Part shown: piece by piece, positions 52,698-61,571 of the stretch
Layout of the letters: the number at the start of each line of letters is the position of its first letter
Position numbering within the stretch: position 1 is the first letter of the stretch
From: Tardibacter sp963781025
Lineage (GTDB): Bacteria; Pseudomonadota; Alphaproteobacteria; Sphingomonadales; Sphingomonadaceae
DNA length: 64,000 bases
Reading direction: 5' to 3'
Assembly: GCA_963781025.1 (NCBI GenBank)
Contig: CAWADU010000003.1
Span: 1,116,001-1,180,000 of the forward strand
The notes under the pieces: generated by a model
What the model saw: the letters and a program-made list of their open reading frames with translations, nothing else
The model's database searches: none
What the model was told of the DNA's origin: nothing
Position numbers and translations under genes: made by a program

Positions 52698-54644
52698 TCA
52701 CCCTGCCTGTTTGACCCTCATGTACCATTCCACCAGTCTGCGGACCTGGCGTTCGGTGTAGCCCCTCTCAACCATGCGTTCGACGAAATCGTCATGCTTC
52801 TTCTCGGTCTCGCTGTCCTTCTTCGACCCGAAACTGATAACCGGAAGCAAATCCTCGACCTGGCTGAACATCCGCCGTTCGATCACTTCGCGAATCTTCT
52901 CATAGGAAGTCCACTTGGGGTTCTTCCCATGATTGCTCGCTCGGGTACGTAACGCGAATTTGACGACTTCGTTGCGGAAATCCTTTGGATTGGCGATCCC
53001 TGCCGGCTTCTCGATTTTCGTGAGTTCCTGATTGATCAGCTCACGGTCAAGCAGTTGCCCCGTATCCGGATCCTTGAAGTCCAGATCCTCGATCCAGGCG
53101 TCGGCATAGGCGACGTAGCGGTCGAAGAGATTCTGGCCGTAATCATGGTAGGACTCCAGATAAGCCTTCTGCACCTCGTTGCCGATAAATTCGGCATAGC
53201 GCGGCGCAAGCTCCGCCTTCAGGAATTCCAGATAGCGCCCTTCGGCATCCGCGGGCAATTGCTCCTGCCGGATCATCCGCTCCAGCACATACATGAGATG
53301 AACCGGATCGGCGGCGATTTCGGTGGTGTCGTGATTGAACGTCGCCGACAGCGCCTTGAACGCGAAGCGGGTGGACGCACCTTCCATCCCCTCGTCGACA
53401 CCGGCCGCGTCCTTATATTCCTGCAGGCTCTTGGCCCTCGGATCCACCTCGCGCAGGCTTTCCCCGTCATAGACGCGCATCTTGGAATAGAGGTTCGAAT
53501 TCTCATGCTCGCGCAGGCGTGTCAGGACCGAGAAGCGCGCGAGCATGTCAAGCGTGCCCGGGGCGCAGGGCGACTTTGCCAATTCCGAGCTGTTGAGCAG
53601 CTTCTCATATATCTGCCGTTCTTCGGTCGAGCGCAGGCAATAAGGTACCTTGATCACATAGATGCGGTCGATAAATGCTTCATTGTTTTTATTATTCTTG
53701 AAATTCTGCCATTCCAATTCATTGGAATGCGCCATGATGATTCCGCTGAAGGGAATGGCGCCGATATTTTCGGTGCCGATATAATTGCCCTCCTGCGTCG
53801 CCGTCAGCAGCGGGTGCAGCATCTTGATCGGCGCCTTGAACATCTCGACGAATTCGAGAAGCCCCTGATTCGCGCGATTGAGCCCACCTGAATAGCTGTA
53901 CGCGTCCGGATCGTTCTGCGGCAGCAACTCCAGCTTCCGGATGTCGACCTTACCGACCAGCGAGGAAATGTCCTGGTTGTTCTCGTCGCCCGGCTCGGTT
54001 TTCGCGATGGCCACCTGCCGTAACCGCGATGGCACGATCCTGACGACCTTGAACCGCGAGATATCGCCACCGAACTCATCGAGCCGCTTGCGACACCACG
54101 GGCTGACCAGTCCGGTCAGGCGGCGGCGCGGGATGCCGTAGTCGTCCTCCAGTTGCGCCGCGCTCGCCTCCGGATCGAACAGCGAGAGCGGACTTTCGAA
54201 GACCGGGCTGATTTCGTCCCCCGCCTTCAGGACATAGATGGGGTTGACCTCCATCAGCGCCTTCAACCGTTCCGCCAGCGACGATTTGCCGCCTCCCACG
54301 GGGCCCAGCAGGTAAAGAATCTGCTTGCGCTCCTCCAGCCCTTGGGAAGCATGCCGGAAGAAGCTCACGATCCGCTCGATCGTCTCTTCCATGCCGTAAA
54401 ACTCGGAAAAGCTCGGATAGGATCGGATCGTCCGATTCATGAATATCCGGCCAAGCCGTTGATCCTTGGCGGTATCGATGATCTGCGGTTCGCCGATTGC
54501 GGCCAGAAGCCGCTCGGGCGCGCTCGCGTACATCATCGGATCGCCGCGGCAGCCCTTGAGGTAATCCTCAAGCGGCATCTCCGTCTCTCGACGTGATTCA
54601 TAGCTTCGGGAATAGGTTGTAAACAGATCGTCGTTCGGTGACAT
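52698..54644 (-). CDS. prkA: PrkA family serine protein kinase / AAA+ ATPase
   Basis: A 648-residue cytoplasmic protein of the YeaG/PrkA family. The N-terminal AAA+ region has Walker A in LGPVGGGKSSLAERL near residue 115, and the C-terminal part is the kinase-like PrkA domain. The start ATG at 54644 (MSPNDDLFTTYSRSYES) aligns with the E. coli start and has GGACGG about nine bases upstream; 54650 and GTG 54659 are alternatives. It is the first gene of prkA–yeaH–spoVR. The region upstream (54660–54716) is AT-richer but shows no clear sigma-factor consensus. Confidence 0.92.
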   Translation of the reverse strand: MSPNDDLFTTYSRSYESRRETEMPLEDYLKGCRGDPMMYASAPERLLAAIGEPQIIDTAKDQRLGRIFMNRTIRSYPSFSEFYGMEETIERIVSFFRHASQGLEERKQILYLLGPVGGGKSSLAERLKALMEVNPIYVLKAGDEISPVFESPLSLFDPEASAAQLEDDYGIPRRRLTGLVSPWCRKRLDEFGGDISRFKVVRIVPSRLRQVAIAKTEPGDENNQDISSLVGKVDIRKLELLPQNDPDAYSYSGGLNRANQGLLEFVEMFKAPIKMLHPLLTATQEGNYIGTENIGAIPFSGIIMAHSNELEWQNFKNNKNNEAFIDRIYVIKVPYCLRSTEERQIYEKLLNSSELAKSPCAPGTLDMLARFSVLTRLREHENSNLYSKMRVYDGESLREVDPRAKSLQEYKDAAGVDEGMEGASTRFAFKALSATFNHDTTEIAADPVHLMYVLERMIRQEQLPADAEGRYLEFLKAELAPRYAEFIGNEVQKAYLESYHDYGQNLFDRYVAYADAWIEDLDFKDPDTGQLLDRELINQELTKIEKPAGIANPKDFRNEVVKFALRTRASNHGKNPKWTSYEKIREVIERRMFSQVEDLLPVISFGSKKDSETEKKHDDFVERMVERGYTERQVRRLVEWYMRVKQAG

Positions 54645-54716
54645 AGTCATACCGTCCACGCTAAGTTACTCTAAAGAAATATAGGTGAATACCGCTCCGC
54701 TGCACAGGTTGATTTC

Positions 54717-54754
54717 AAAAAAACGTGACGGCCTGCCCTCGAATGACGGGCAGG
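54717..54754 (-). terminator. Candidate terminator behind hspQ
   Basis: Downstream of hspQ on the minus strand a perfect 7-bp stem (CCTGCCC/GGGCAGG, 54732–54738 and 54748–54754) is followed after eight bases by a run of seven T. The gap between stem and T-run is longer than ideal, so the call is tentative. Confidence 0.4.
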
Positions 54755-54811
54755 GCGATGCGCTGGAGCAACAGGACATGGCCAGCCGCTCCGCTTCGGG
54801 GGTGAATCAGG

Positions 54812-55171
54812 CTAGTGCTTGTGCTCACGTTTCAAGATGTAACGGCCGTCTTCATAGGCATTGAATAGCTGGGCGATCGCCGGATGGTGGACCGGCACAT
54901 TGGTGTCGTCATGTTCCAGGTTCTGCTGGCTGACATAGGCGACATAGCTGCTCTCGTCATTTTCGGCGAGCAGGTGATAGAACGGCTGCTCCTTCACCGG
55001 ACGCACGGCTTCGGGGATCGCCTCCCACCATTCGTCGCTGTTGGCGAACTCAGGATCGACGTCGAATATGACGCCCCTGAAAGGAAACAGACGATGCCGC
55101 ACGACCTCCCCCACCGCAAACAGCGCCTCGCGATGCAAGGCGTCGGGAATGTGCTTATCGAACTCCTTCAT
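54812..55171 (-). CDS. hspQ: Heat shock protein HspQ (YccV-like)
   Basis: A 119-residue small protein matching HspQ, a DNA-hemimethylation-binding/Lon-specificity factor. It contains FAVGEVVRHRLFPFRGVIFD and QPFYHLLAENDESSYVAYVS, which are diagnostic. ATG at 55171 follows AGGAG and gives the standard length. The family is heat-inducible; a sigma-32-like promoter was looked for upstream but is not convincing. Confidence 0.9.
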   Translation of the reverse strand: MKEFDKHIPDALHREALFAVGEVVRHRLFPFRGVIFDVDPEFANSDEWWEAIPEAVRPVKEQPFYHLLAENDESSYVAYVSQQNLEHDDTNVPVHHPAIAQLFNAYEDGRYILKREHKH

Positions 55172-55350
55172 TTGTACTCCTGCGGCCCTTGCGGGGCCGT
55201 CACGCCACTGTAACATAATTCCCTACAGAGGTAATATCCCGCTTCCAGCTTTCAATGGCCGCCGACCCCCCTTGGCAAGCAGGAACCTGTCGGCTATGCG
55301 ACCCACGCTTTCAGCCGGTCCCGCGTGCGGGAACTGGATACCGATCATGC

Positions 55351-55440
55351 GGAGAGGTGGCTGAGTGGTTGAAAGCACCGCACTCGAAATGCGGCATACG
55401 GGCAACTGTATCGGGGGTTCGAATCCCCCCCTCTCCGCCA
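55351..55440 (+). tRNA. tRNA-Ser (CGA)
   Basis: A 90-base class II tRNA. Acceptor stem GGAGAGG pairs with CCTCTCC; discriminator G and encoded CCA follow. The anticodon stem CCGCA/TGCGG encloses loop CTCGAAA with anticodon CGA at 55385–55387, reading UCG serine codons. A long variable arm and the GGTTCGAATCC T-loop are present. Class II shape plus CGA identifies serine. Confidence 0.95.
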
Positions 55441-55537
55441 CTTCAATCCCTGAGTGGGCACGGTGTTTGCGCCACCGCCGAGCGTGACCGAAGCATTACG
55501 GGCATGGGGGATACGATCCGTCCCGACGACGGTGACG

Positions 55538-56560
55538 TCACCATGCGCGCTTGAGCAATCGCAGCACCCCTTGATGCACGGGTGTGCGGTGGGGCGAAGA
55601 TGCTTCGTTAGCGGCAGGGTTCGTTGCGCAGAACCAGTCGTAGCTCTCCCGGAGCATGTCGATATTCGCGTATTTCGGTTTCCAGCCCATCCGCAGGAGG
55701 GGACTGGTGTCGAAATAGCAATCCCGGTGATATGTCAGATAGTGCCACGGAACGAGCGGCGACAGGCGCAGATGATAAAGAGCACGCAGCGCGTTGACCG
55801 CAATCGCTGGCGGCAGATGCCTTATTTGTGACGAACTGCCCGCATGCTCGATGAGACCGGCGATGTCGGACCCCAATGTGCCGAAACTGCCAGCTCCAAC
55901 ATTGAACGCACCCTCGACCCCGTTGTCGAGCGCAAGCATGTAGAAATCCAGCAGGTCGTCGACGTGGACGAATTGCTGCCGGTTGCTGCCGTTGCCGATA
56001 ATATGGATGTTCCGGCCATCACGGATCCAGTCGAACAGGATCTGGAATATGCCAAGGCGCCCCCCGCCCAGAACGACGCGCGGACGGATGGTCACCAGCC
56101 TGATGCCGTTCTGGCGGCAGATATCAGACATGATGTCCTCGCCGGCCAGCTTGGAGCGGCCATAGGGTTCCACCGGCCGCAGCGGCGTTCGCCCATCAAT
56201 CGGCATGGAAGGGGCAATGCCGAAAACGGCCGTGGTGCTTACGTGGACGACGGTCTTCACGCCCGTTTTTGCCGCTTCCTCGGCGACAATTCTGGCTCCG
56301 TCGACATTGATTTCCCGATATTGCGCACCAATGCCTGCCTGCGCGACCAATGCGGCATGGTGGTGAACCACGTCGACGCCTCGCATTGCGGCAGCGACAC
56401 GATCACGGTCCACTATGCTGCCTTGGAGGAACTCGGCATTGCCCGGTCGCGTGGTGGAATTCCAGACGTCAAGAATACGAACACTGTCACCACGCGCCGT
56501 CAATCGCGCCGCCAGATGCTCGCCGACGAAGCCGGAGCCACCAGTGATCAGATGCGTCAT
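55538..56560 (-). CDS. NAD-dependent epimerase/dehydratase (extended SDR)
   Basis: A 340-residue extended SDR with HLITGGSGFVGEHLAAR at the N-terminus, VHVSTTAVFG (catalytic Thr/Ser strand) and Tyr-x3-Lys in PYGRSKLAGED. The fold is that of nucleotide-sugar epimerases and 3-beta-hydroxysteroid dehydrogenase-like enzymes. It overlaps the HAD phosphatase gene by 4 bp and is followed leftward by nothing but the tRNA gene. In the proposed pathway (see findings) it could be the SDR partner that reduces a keto-pentose, but a nucleotide-sugar substrate is equally possible. Confidence 0.8.
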   Translation of the reverse strand: MTHLITGGSGFVGEHLAARLTARGDSVRILDVWNSTTRPGNAEFLQGSIVDRDRVAAAMRGVDVVHHHAALVAQAGIGAQYREINVDGARIVAEEAAKTGVKTVVHVSTTAVFGIAPSMPIDGRTPLRPVEPYGRSKLAGEDIMSDICRQNGIRLVTIRPRVVLGGGRLGIFQILFDWIRDGRNIHIIGNGSNRQQFVHVDDLLDFYMLALDNGVEGAFNVGAGSFGTLGSDIAGLIEHAGSSSQIRHLPPAIAVNALRALYHLRLSPLVPWHYLTYHRDCYFDTSPLLRMGWKPKYANIDMLRESYDWFCATNPAANEASSPHRTPVHQGVLRLLKRAW

Positions 56561-57246
56561 GCGGCCTTTTCCGTCTCGAACAGAGGCTGGAACAGCGGGT
56601 CGGTGTATGATTGGAAAATCTGTCCCGGTCGAACAGCGCGGCGCGACCGGATAAGGGGCGTCACGCCCGCGCGGTGGGCGGCCTCCCAGTCGCGATCGAA
56701 GCGATCGCCGATGAGCACGGCCCGTGAAGCCTGCACCCCGGCCGATTGCAGTATCTTGATGAGACCGGCGGGATGCGGCTTCAGACGCCGGACATCGCTA
56801 TCTGTCGCAGAAACCACCAACGAGCAGCGCAGGCCGAGCGCCGCCAGCTTGGCTTCGGCAGGATAATCGGAAAACACGGCTGTTTTCCTCCCCGACGCGG
56901 CGAGCGCCTCGAACAAATCCCTGATGCCCGGATAGATGCAGCGGCCGATATGTTCCAACGGGCGACGCTCCAGCCATTCGGCGATAGTCCTGCGGACCGT
57001 TTCCTCGGAACAGCCGCAAAGTCCGGCCGTCAGTTGATATTGACGTATCAGGAAATCATCGTCGAGATTGCTGCCCAGTGTTTCACGCACCCGCCGGAAA
57101 TGGCTGATAATCACGGGGGCCAGAAGCTGCCGGGATCGAACCACCTCCCAGAACAGCGCCGCCATCATCCGGACCCGCAAACGCCGCTGATCGTAGAGCG
57201 TCCCATCGATGTCAAAGATCACGAGCTCAATGTCGTTCCAGTTCAT
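56557..57246 (-). CDS. HAD-IA family phosphatase
   Basis: A 229-residue HAD phosphatase: motif I VIFDIDGTLYD (Asp nucleophile and acid), motif II in AVFSDYPAEAK, and motifs III/IV in LKPHPAGL and LIGDRFDRDWEAA. The cap domain (residues ~20–100) is helical. It lies 23 bp after the UbiA prenyltransferase gene and overlaps the SDR gene; in the DPPR pathway such a protein removes the 5-phosphate from polyprenyl-phosphoryl-5-phosphoribose, which is why its position here is suggestive. Confidence 0.85.
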   Translation of the reverse strand: MNWNDIELVIFDIDGTLYDQRRLRVRMMAALFWEVVRSRQLLAPVIISHFRRVRETLGSNLDDDFLIRQYQLTAGLCGCSEETVRRTIAEWLERRPLEHIGRCIYPGIRDLFEALAASGRKTAVFSDYPAEAKLAALGLRCSLVVSATDSDVRRLKPHPAGLIKILQSAGVQASRAVLIGDRFDRDWEAAHRAGVTPLIRSRRAVRPGQIFQSYTDPLFQPLFETEKAA

Positions 57247-57269
57247 GTAGGCAAATCTCGACCCATGCT

Positions 57270-58295
57270 TCAGTTTGCGACATGGATAAGGCGCGGATCG
57301 GATAGATAGCCGAGGGCCGGCATATCTACAAAGGTCGCGATCAGAAGCATCACGATCACCAGGCCGACACAGATCATTAACCGCCGCGAACGGAACAGCC
57401 GCTCCGGACGCTGGGCGATGGAATCGCGCAGAAGCGAAAGCCAGAGATAAAGGGCGAACAGGATAGCGATGAACGGCAGCGCAATGATGTATTCCAGCCG
57501 GTACTTGATCAAGAAAATGGCGATGAAGAATGCCGACAGGATAGCGTACAGAAAGCACGAAACCGTGAGATTTTCAGCGGTATAGGCAACGAACGAGCGC
57601 CGGTATCGACGCAGCACGTCAATTCCCTCGCCGTGCGATATGTCACGGTATTCGGAAAGCCGCTTGGCGCCCATCAGAAAAGCGCCGCCCGCCCAATAGG
57701 CCAGCAGCAGACTGCTTGGCGGCATGGTAGCCGGATCCACCATCATCCAGCCAAGCATCAACCGCAGCGGATTGTTCACGGACTCGCTGATGACGTCGAG
57801 ATAGACCCGGTCCTTGGTCCTCAAAGGCTGAACATTATAGGCAATGCCTGAAATCGCGAACAGCGCCGACACACAGAAAAACGCAGTGCCGAGAAACCAG
57901 GCCAGCCCCAGGCCGGCCACCAGCAGAACAAGATACTCGGTGTAGACGAGGGGTTCGGACAAACACTTGTTGACTGCCGTACGCCCCGCCTTTTTTGGAT
58001 GGAAAGCGTCGAATTCCCGGTCAAGCCATTCATTGATGACATAATTCGCTGAAGCGATCGCCACCGCACTGGCAAATCCGATAAGAAGTTCAAATCCCGT
58101 CGTGTCGGCCGCTGGACCGCGCAATACAAATGCCAGAACGATGCCGGGAATGATGAAGACATGCTTCGTCATGTGATCGAAGCGCGCCAGCGCAAGATAA
58201 TCGCGCCAGCCCGCCTCGCGTCGCATAGCGGCAATCTGCGGCTCGCCTGCCGATGGCCTTCCGTCGAGGCTTGCTGCGTTCACGGAATGACTCAT
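57270..58295 (-). CDS. UbiA-family prenyltransferase (DPPR-synthase-like)
   Basis: A 341-residue, nine-helix integral membrane protein. The first Asp-rich motif is Asn88-Glu89-x2-Asp92-x3-Asp96-x2-His99-Pro100-x-Lys102 (VINEWLDREFDAFHPKKAGR); the HPxK ending is characteristic of decaprenyl-phosphate 5-phosphoribosyltransferases rather than of quinone enzymes. A second motif lies in GAKRLSEYRDI. It should transfer phosphoribose from PRPP to polyprenyl phosphate. ATG at 58295 follows GGGGG; GTG 58310 is the alternative. A quinone- or haem-synthesis role is less likely in this context. Confidence 0.75.
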   Translation of the reverse strand: MSHSVNAASLDGRPSAGEPQIAAMRREAGWRDYLALARFDHMTKHVFIIPGIVLAFVLRGPAADTTGFELLIGFASAVAIASANYVINEWLDREFDAFHPKKAGRTAVNKCLSEPLVYTEYLVLLVAGLGLAWFLGTAFFCVSALFAISGIAYNVQPLRTKDRVYLDVISESVNNPLRLMLGWMMVDPATMPPSSLLLAYWAGGAFLMGAKRLSEYRDISHGEGIDVLRRYRRSFVAYTAENLTVSCFLYAILSAFFIAIFLIKYRLEYIIALPFIAILFALYLWLSLLRDSIAQRPERLFRSRRLMICVGLVIVMLLIATFVDMPALGYLSDPRLIHVAN

Positions 58296-58310
58296 TCCTG
58301 CCCCCAACAC

Positions 58311-58680
58311 CAGATATACGAGTTATATTCGACAGTTGTTCTTCGGGGTATTTAGCAGCCGATATACCTCTAATGGAGAAACGGGCGGGGGGCGAATACC
58401 GGTAGCGGCGAAACCGTTTCAATTAAAAAAATTGCGCACAATTTTCCGTTTATTTAAAGTCGATTACTTTAAGAGAGGGAGAGATGAAATCGTCCGGGTG
58501 GCCTTGCAACGGACGAACCCACACAGACGTGTCCGGAACGGGCGGCAATTATTTGCCGACGATCTGCCCGCCTGGCCAGTTGGCCGAAACGCGACAAACG
58601 GTGATATCGCCTGCTCAGATCATGGATAACAAGGGTGCCTGATGACAACGTCCCGATCCATAGTTCGCTGATTAGCCCTA
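58311..58680. promoter_or_regulatory. 370-bp divergent gap with AT-rich inverted repeats
   Basis: This gap separates the leftward UbiA gene from the rightward membrane protein. A stretch at 58411–58475 is markedly AT-rich against the GC-rich surroundings and holds CAATT/AATTG (58420–58434) and a perfect TTAAAGT-N5-ACTTTAA repeat (58454–58472). They could be binding sites for a global regulator. No clear promoter hexamers or small gene were found. Confidence 0.45.
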
Positions 58681-59688
58681 ATGCACATCGGCAAGTCATC
58701 ATCCCTGAAAGCCCTGCATCTGATTGCTGGCGTTACCGTCGGTGTTTCACTTGGCGCATTGCTGTGGACGAAGATCGACGTGAGCAGCGTCTGGTTCGCC
58801 CTCAAAAACGTGGCGGTCGGCCCGATCGTAATCGCGCTTCTGGCGCTGGCGGCCGACTTTCTTCTGCGTGCGGTCAGATTCTGGGCCATGCTGCGAACGG
58901 CCTCTGGGCAGCCTATTCCGCTGCGGCCCTGCATCTGGCCTTTCATCGCCAGCTTCGGCATCAGCGACATCCTGCCTCTTCGCGCCGGTGACGCCTATCG
59001 CATCGTCTGGTTTCACCGCCGGCTTGGGCTGCCCCTTAGCAAGGTCGTCGGCGCAATGGCCGTCGAGCGCATATTCGATCTGCTTGCCGTACTGTTGCTG
59101 GGCATGATCGCGGTCACGCTGGTAGGCACTGCGATCCCTGCCCCGCTGGTCCAGGGTGTTCAGTTCGTCATCGGCGCGGTTAGCGCGGCCCTTCTTGTGG
59201 TCATAGCGGCGCCGGCAGTCATGCCTTCACCCGACCCGAAATCCGCGAACAGGTTGCTCAGATGGCTGGCGGCGCTGCTGGATGGATGCCGGTCGGCCGC
59301 CGCAGCCATGGGCGCGATGATGCGGCCAGGCCGCGGCAGCCTCTTTGCTGCCCTGACCCTCATCTGCTGGGCATTCGAATTTATTGTGTTCCACGCCGCC
59401 TGGATCAGCCTGGGCGGCCTGATGCTCGACATCGCCCGGCCGTTGCTCGCCTTTTCGTTCAGCACGCTCGGCACGTTGTTACCAGGCCTGCCCGGACATT
59501 TCGGTTCATTCGAGTTCTTCGGCTTCAAGGCCTTCACGCTGGTCGACGTTGATCCGGCGTTCGGCACCGCCGTGCTGCTCCTTGCCCATCTCTGCCTGTG
59601 GCTACCAACCGCGCTTTGCGGATTCATCTGGGTCGTTGCGGAAAATTTAAAGCCGCGCGACCGGAACGAGCGGCCTGCCTCCTCTTGA
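58681..59688 (+). CDS. LPG_synthase_TM (UPF0104/AglD-type) membrane protein
   Basis: A 335-residue membrane protein of the family named after the lysylphosphatidylglycerol flippase domain. About eight hydrophobic helices are visible, with the family motifs RAVRFWAMLR, LPLRAGDAYRI, VVGAMAVERIFDLLAV and LPGLPGHFGSFEFFGF. The soluble aminoacyltransferase domain of MprF is absent. Relatives are thought to flip lipid-linked sugars or phospholipids. It starts at the AT-rich divergent gap opposite the UbiA gene and meets the GMC gene tail to tail, 3 bp apart. Confidence 0.8.
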   Translation: MHIGKSSSLKALHLIAGVTVGVSLGALLWTKIDVSSVWFALKNVAVGPIVIALLALAADFLLRAVRFWAMLRTASGQPIPLRPCIWPFIASFGISDILPLRAGDAYRIVWFHRRLGLPLSKVVGAMAVERIFDLLAVLLLGMIAVTLVGTAIPAPLVQGVQFVIGAVSAALLVVIAAPAVMPSPDPKSANRLLRWLAALLDGCRSAAAAMGAMMRPGRGSLFAALTLICWAFEFIVFHAAWISLGGLMLDIARPLLAFSFSTLGTLLPGLPGHFGSFEFFGFKAFTLVDVDPAFGTAVLLLAHLCLWLPTALCGFIWVVAENLKPRDRNERPASS

Positions 59689-59691
59689 ACT

Positions 59692-61128
59692 TCAGCGAAA
59701 TCTGTTCTGCAGCGCGTGGACCGCATTGCGATGCGCTATCGCCATTACCGTCCCCTGCGGATTGACGGTGGTCGGCCCGCACAGCAATGAGGCATCGGCG
59801 ATATAGAGCCCCTCCGCATCGCGGACCCGGCCGTATGAATCAGTCGCGCAGATCGACGGATTATCGCCCATCGGGCATGAGGCGAAGACATGAACCGATG
59901 TCAGCGTAGAGGCGGCTGCTCTCAGAACGTCCGGCAACAGCGTCAGATTCGCCGGTGAGTGCAAAACCGGATAGCCTGGCACACAAGGATGAATGGCGAC
60001 CGCCCCGGCCGCGAACAGGGCTTCGCACAACAGCCTGAGGCCCTTGCCGAGCTCCCTCAGTTCCGCCACGCCCTGATTGATCGCCACAAGAGGATCACCG
60101 AGGCCGGGAAGATTACGGACATAAGCGCGGCCGCTTGCGCTCTGCGCGTAGTAGATTCCCATGCGCCGCCAGTTCGCATCGACCTCGCGAAGCGCATCGG
60201 GCCGGTTCGCCAAAGCCAGCGCGAGCGTGGGCCTCTTGCTGATCGAGCAGCCCATTCCAAGACCCGGCTCGAATTGGCGGATCTGATGCACCGGGTCCTG
60301 ATCGACCGGCCGGTTCACCTCATCCTCGAACACCGCCACCACCTTCACCATTGGGTGAAAGCGAAGCGAGTTGCCGATGTTATGGCGAAATCCCGAACGG
60401 CGCAGCAGTGATGGCGTGTGGACCGCTCCACATGCCGAAACCAACACATCCGCGACGATTTCCACCGGCTGGCGCGTATGCCGCGCCTCGACCCGCCATT
60501 TACCAGCCGATCGCCTGATCCGCAGCGCGCGGGTGTCTGCGAGCAGGCGGCCGCCAGCCGCAAGGAATCGGGGAACGAAGGTTTCCGACATCGATTGTTT
60601 CGCGCCGCCACCCCGCCCGTCATAATGAAACAGCCTTGGGGCCTGATAGGACGCCCAGCCAAGACTGGTCGCGCCATCATGCAGCCGCCGGGACATCAGC
60701 GACGCATCGCCGGGTACATGCTCGACCAACGCCGTGCTCTCGCATGCGGCGAAATGGGGAGCGAGACTGTCAGGTGTGAGATCCGTCACGCCATAGTCGC
60801 GCCGCCAGTTCTCAAGCAACCAATTCGGCGTGCGGTGATAGAGGCCGCGGTTGATCTCGCTGCCGCCGCCGACACAGCGCCCCTCGACATAGGCGATCTG
60901 CGCCCGGCCCATCGCGAGATTGACCCCGGCATTGCGGTATTTCTGGAGGATTTCCTCATTGGAGAATGCCGGTGCGGAATCGAGAGCAAGGTGCGCTCCC
61001 TCTTCGATCATGAGAACCGACTTTCCGGCTTCCGCGAAAACGGTCGCTGTCACCGCGCCACCCGGCCCCGATCCGATCACCAGAACATCGGCGAGCAGCC
61101 GGTCAGCATTAGATCGCGAATCAACCAT
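59692..61128 (-). CDS. GMC family FAD oxidoreductase
   Basis: A 478-residue flavoenzyme of the glucose–methanol–choline family. It has the FAD-binding VLVIGSGPGGAVTATV (residues 16–30), the GMC signature GRCVGGGSEINRGLYHR, and the C-terminal catalytic part HVFASCPMGDNP (His) and NPQGTVMAIAHRN (Asn). The arrangement resembles cholesterol/long-chain alcohol oxidases and sugar C-oxidases. It oxidises an alcohol to a carbonyl. It overlaps the 147-residue unknown upstream by 8 bp. A lipid-linked sugar is a plausible substrate in this cluster. Confidence 0.85.
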   Translation of the reverse strand: MVDSRSNADRLLADVLVIGSGPGGAVTATVFAEAGKSVLMIEEGAHLALDSAPAFSNEEILQKYRNAGVNLAMGRAQIAYVEGRCVGGGSEINRGLYHRTPNWLLENWRRDYGVTDLTPDSLAPHFAACESTALVEHVPGDASLMSRRLHDGATSLGWASYQAPRLFHYDGRGGGAKQSMSETFVPRFLAAGGRLLADTRALRIRRSAGKWRVEARHTRQPVEIVADVLVSACGAVHTPSLLRRSGFRHNIGNSLRFHPMVKVVAVFEDEVNRPVDQDPVHQIRQFEPGLGMGCSISKRPTLALALANRPDALREVDANWRRMGIYYAQSASGRAYVRNLPGLGDPLVAINQGVAELRELGKGLRLLCEALFAAGAVAIHPCVPGYPVLHSPANLTLLPDVLRAAASTLTSVHVFASCPMGDNPSICATDSYGRVRDAEGLYIADASLLCGPTTVNPQGTVMAIAHRNAVHALQNRFR

Positions 61129-61564
61129 CCTCGCCACCGTACTGAAAGTCTCCGCCATAAAGCTCGGAGTAGAGGCCATAGATCGCGAAGGTTCTGTAGA
61201 AGGTGATCAGAGATCGTTGAAATCCGCGAGGCGCATGCTCCCATCTCGAGATCAGCGTCAGCCGCGCCGCCAACGGCAGAAGATGGAACGCCCCTCCCTT
61301 GCCGAGGCAGGACCACGTTCCAAGGAGGTGCGTCAGCACAAGAAGCGGCAGGCGCAGATGAACCGGCATGCCGGCAAGCGTGCGGAGAACAAAGATCGTC
61401 ACGTCCCCGATCACCGCAATCCGTTCGGGCGCGTTGCCGTTCTGCCGGATGATGGTGTCGACGATCGCTCCGACGATCTTGCCGCGGCTACCTCGTAAGT
61501 CCACCCGACATAGAGGCGTCGCGGGCAACCCGGCCTTGGCCTCTGGAAGCGACGGCTCCCGCAT
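61121..61564 (-). CDS. Hypothetical protein, coupled to the GMC gene
   Basis: A 147-residue protein I do not recognise. It has a hydrophobic stretch near residues 50–80 (VTIFVLRTLAGMPVHLRLPL) that could sit in or on the membrane, and an aromatic, Gly-rich C-terminus (YGLYSELYGGDFQYGGEDG). There is no signal peptide. Its end overlaps the GMC oxidoreductase by 8 bp and its start is 7 bp after the GT-C gene, so it belongs to the operon. A small subunit or membrane anchor for the GMC enzyme is possible but unproven. Confidence 0.55.
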   Translation of the reverse strand: MREPSLPEAKAGLPATPLCRVDLRGSRGKIVGAIVDTIIRQNGNAPERIAVIGDVTIFVLRTLAGMPVHLRLPLLVLTHLLGTWSCLGKGGAFHLLPLAARLTLISRWEHAPRGFQRSLITFYRTFAIYGLYSELYGGDFQYGGEDG

Positions 61565-61571
61565 TCAGCTT

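Noticed and set aside
55253..55279. Sigma-32-like promoter upstream of hspQ (CTTGCCA, 14-base spacer, CCATTG on the minus strand)
   Set aside because: The -10 part matches the heat-shock consensus poorly and the site is about 80 bp from the start codon; HspQ biology alone made it tempting.
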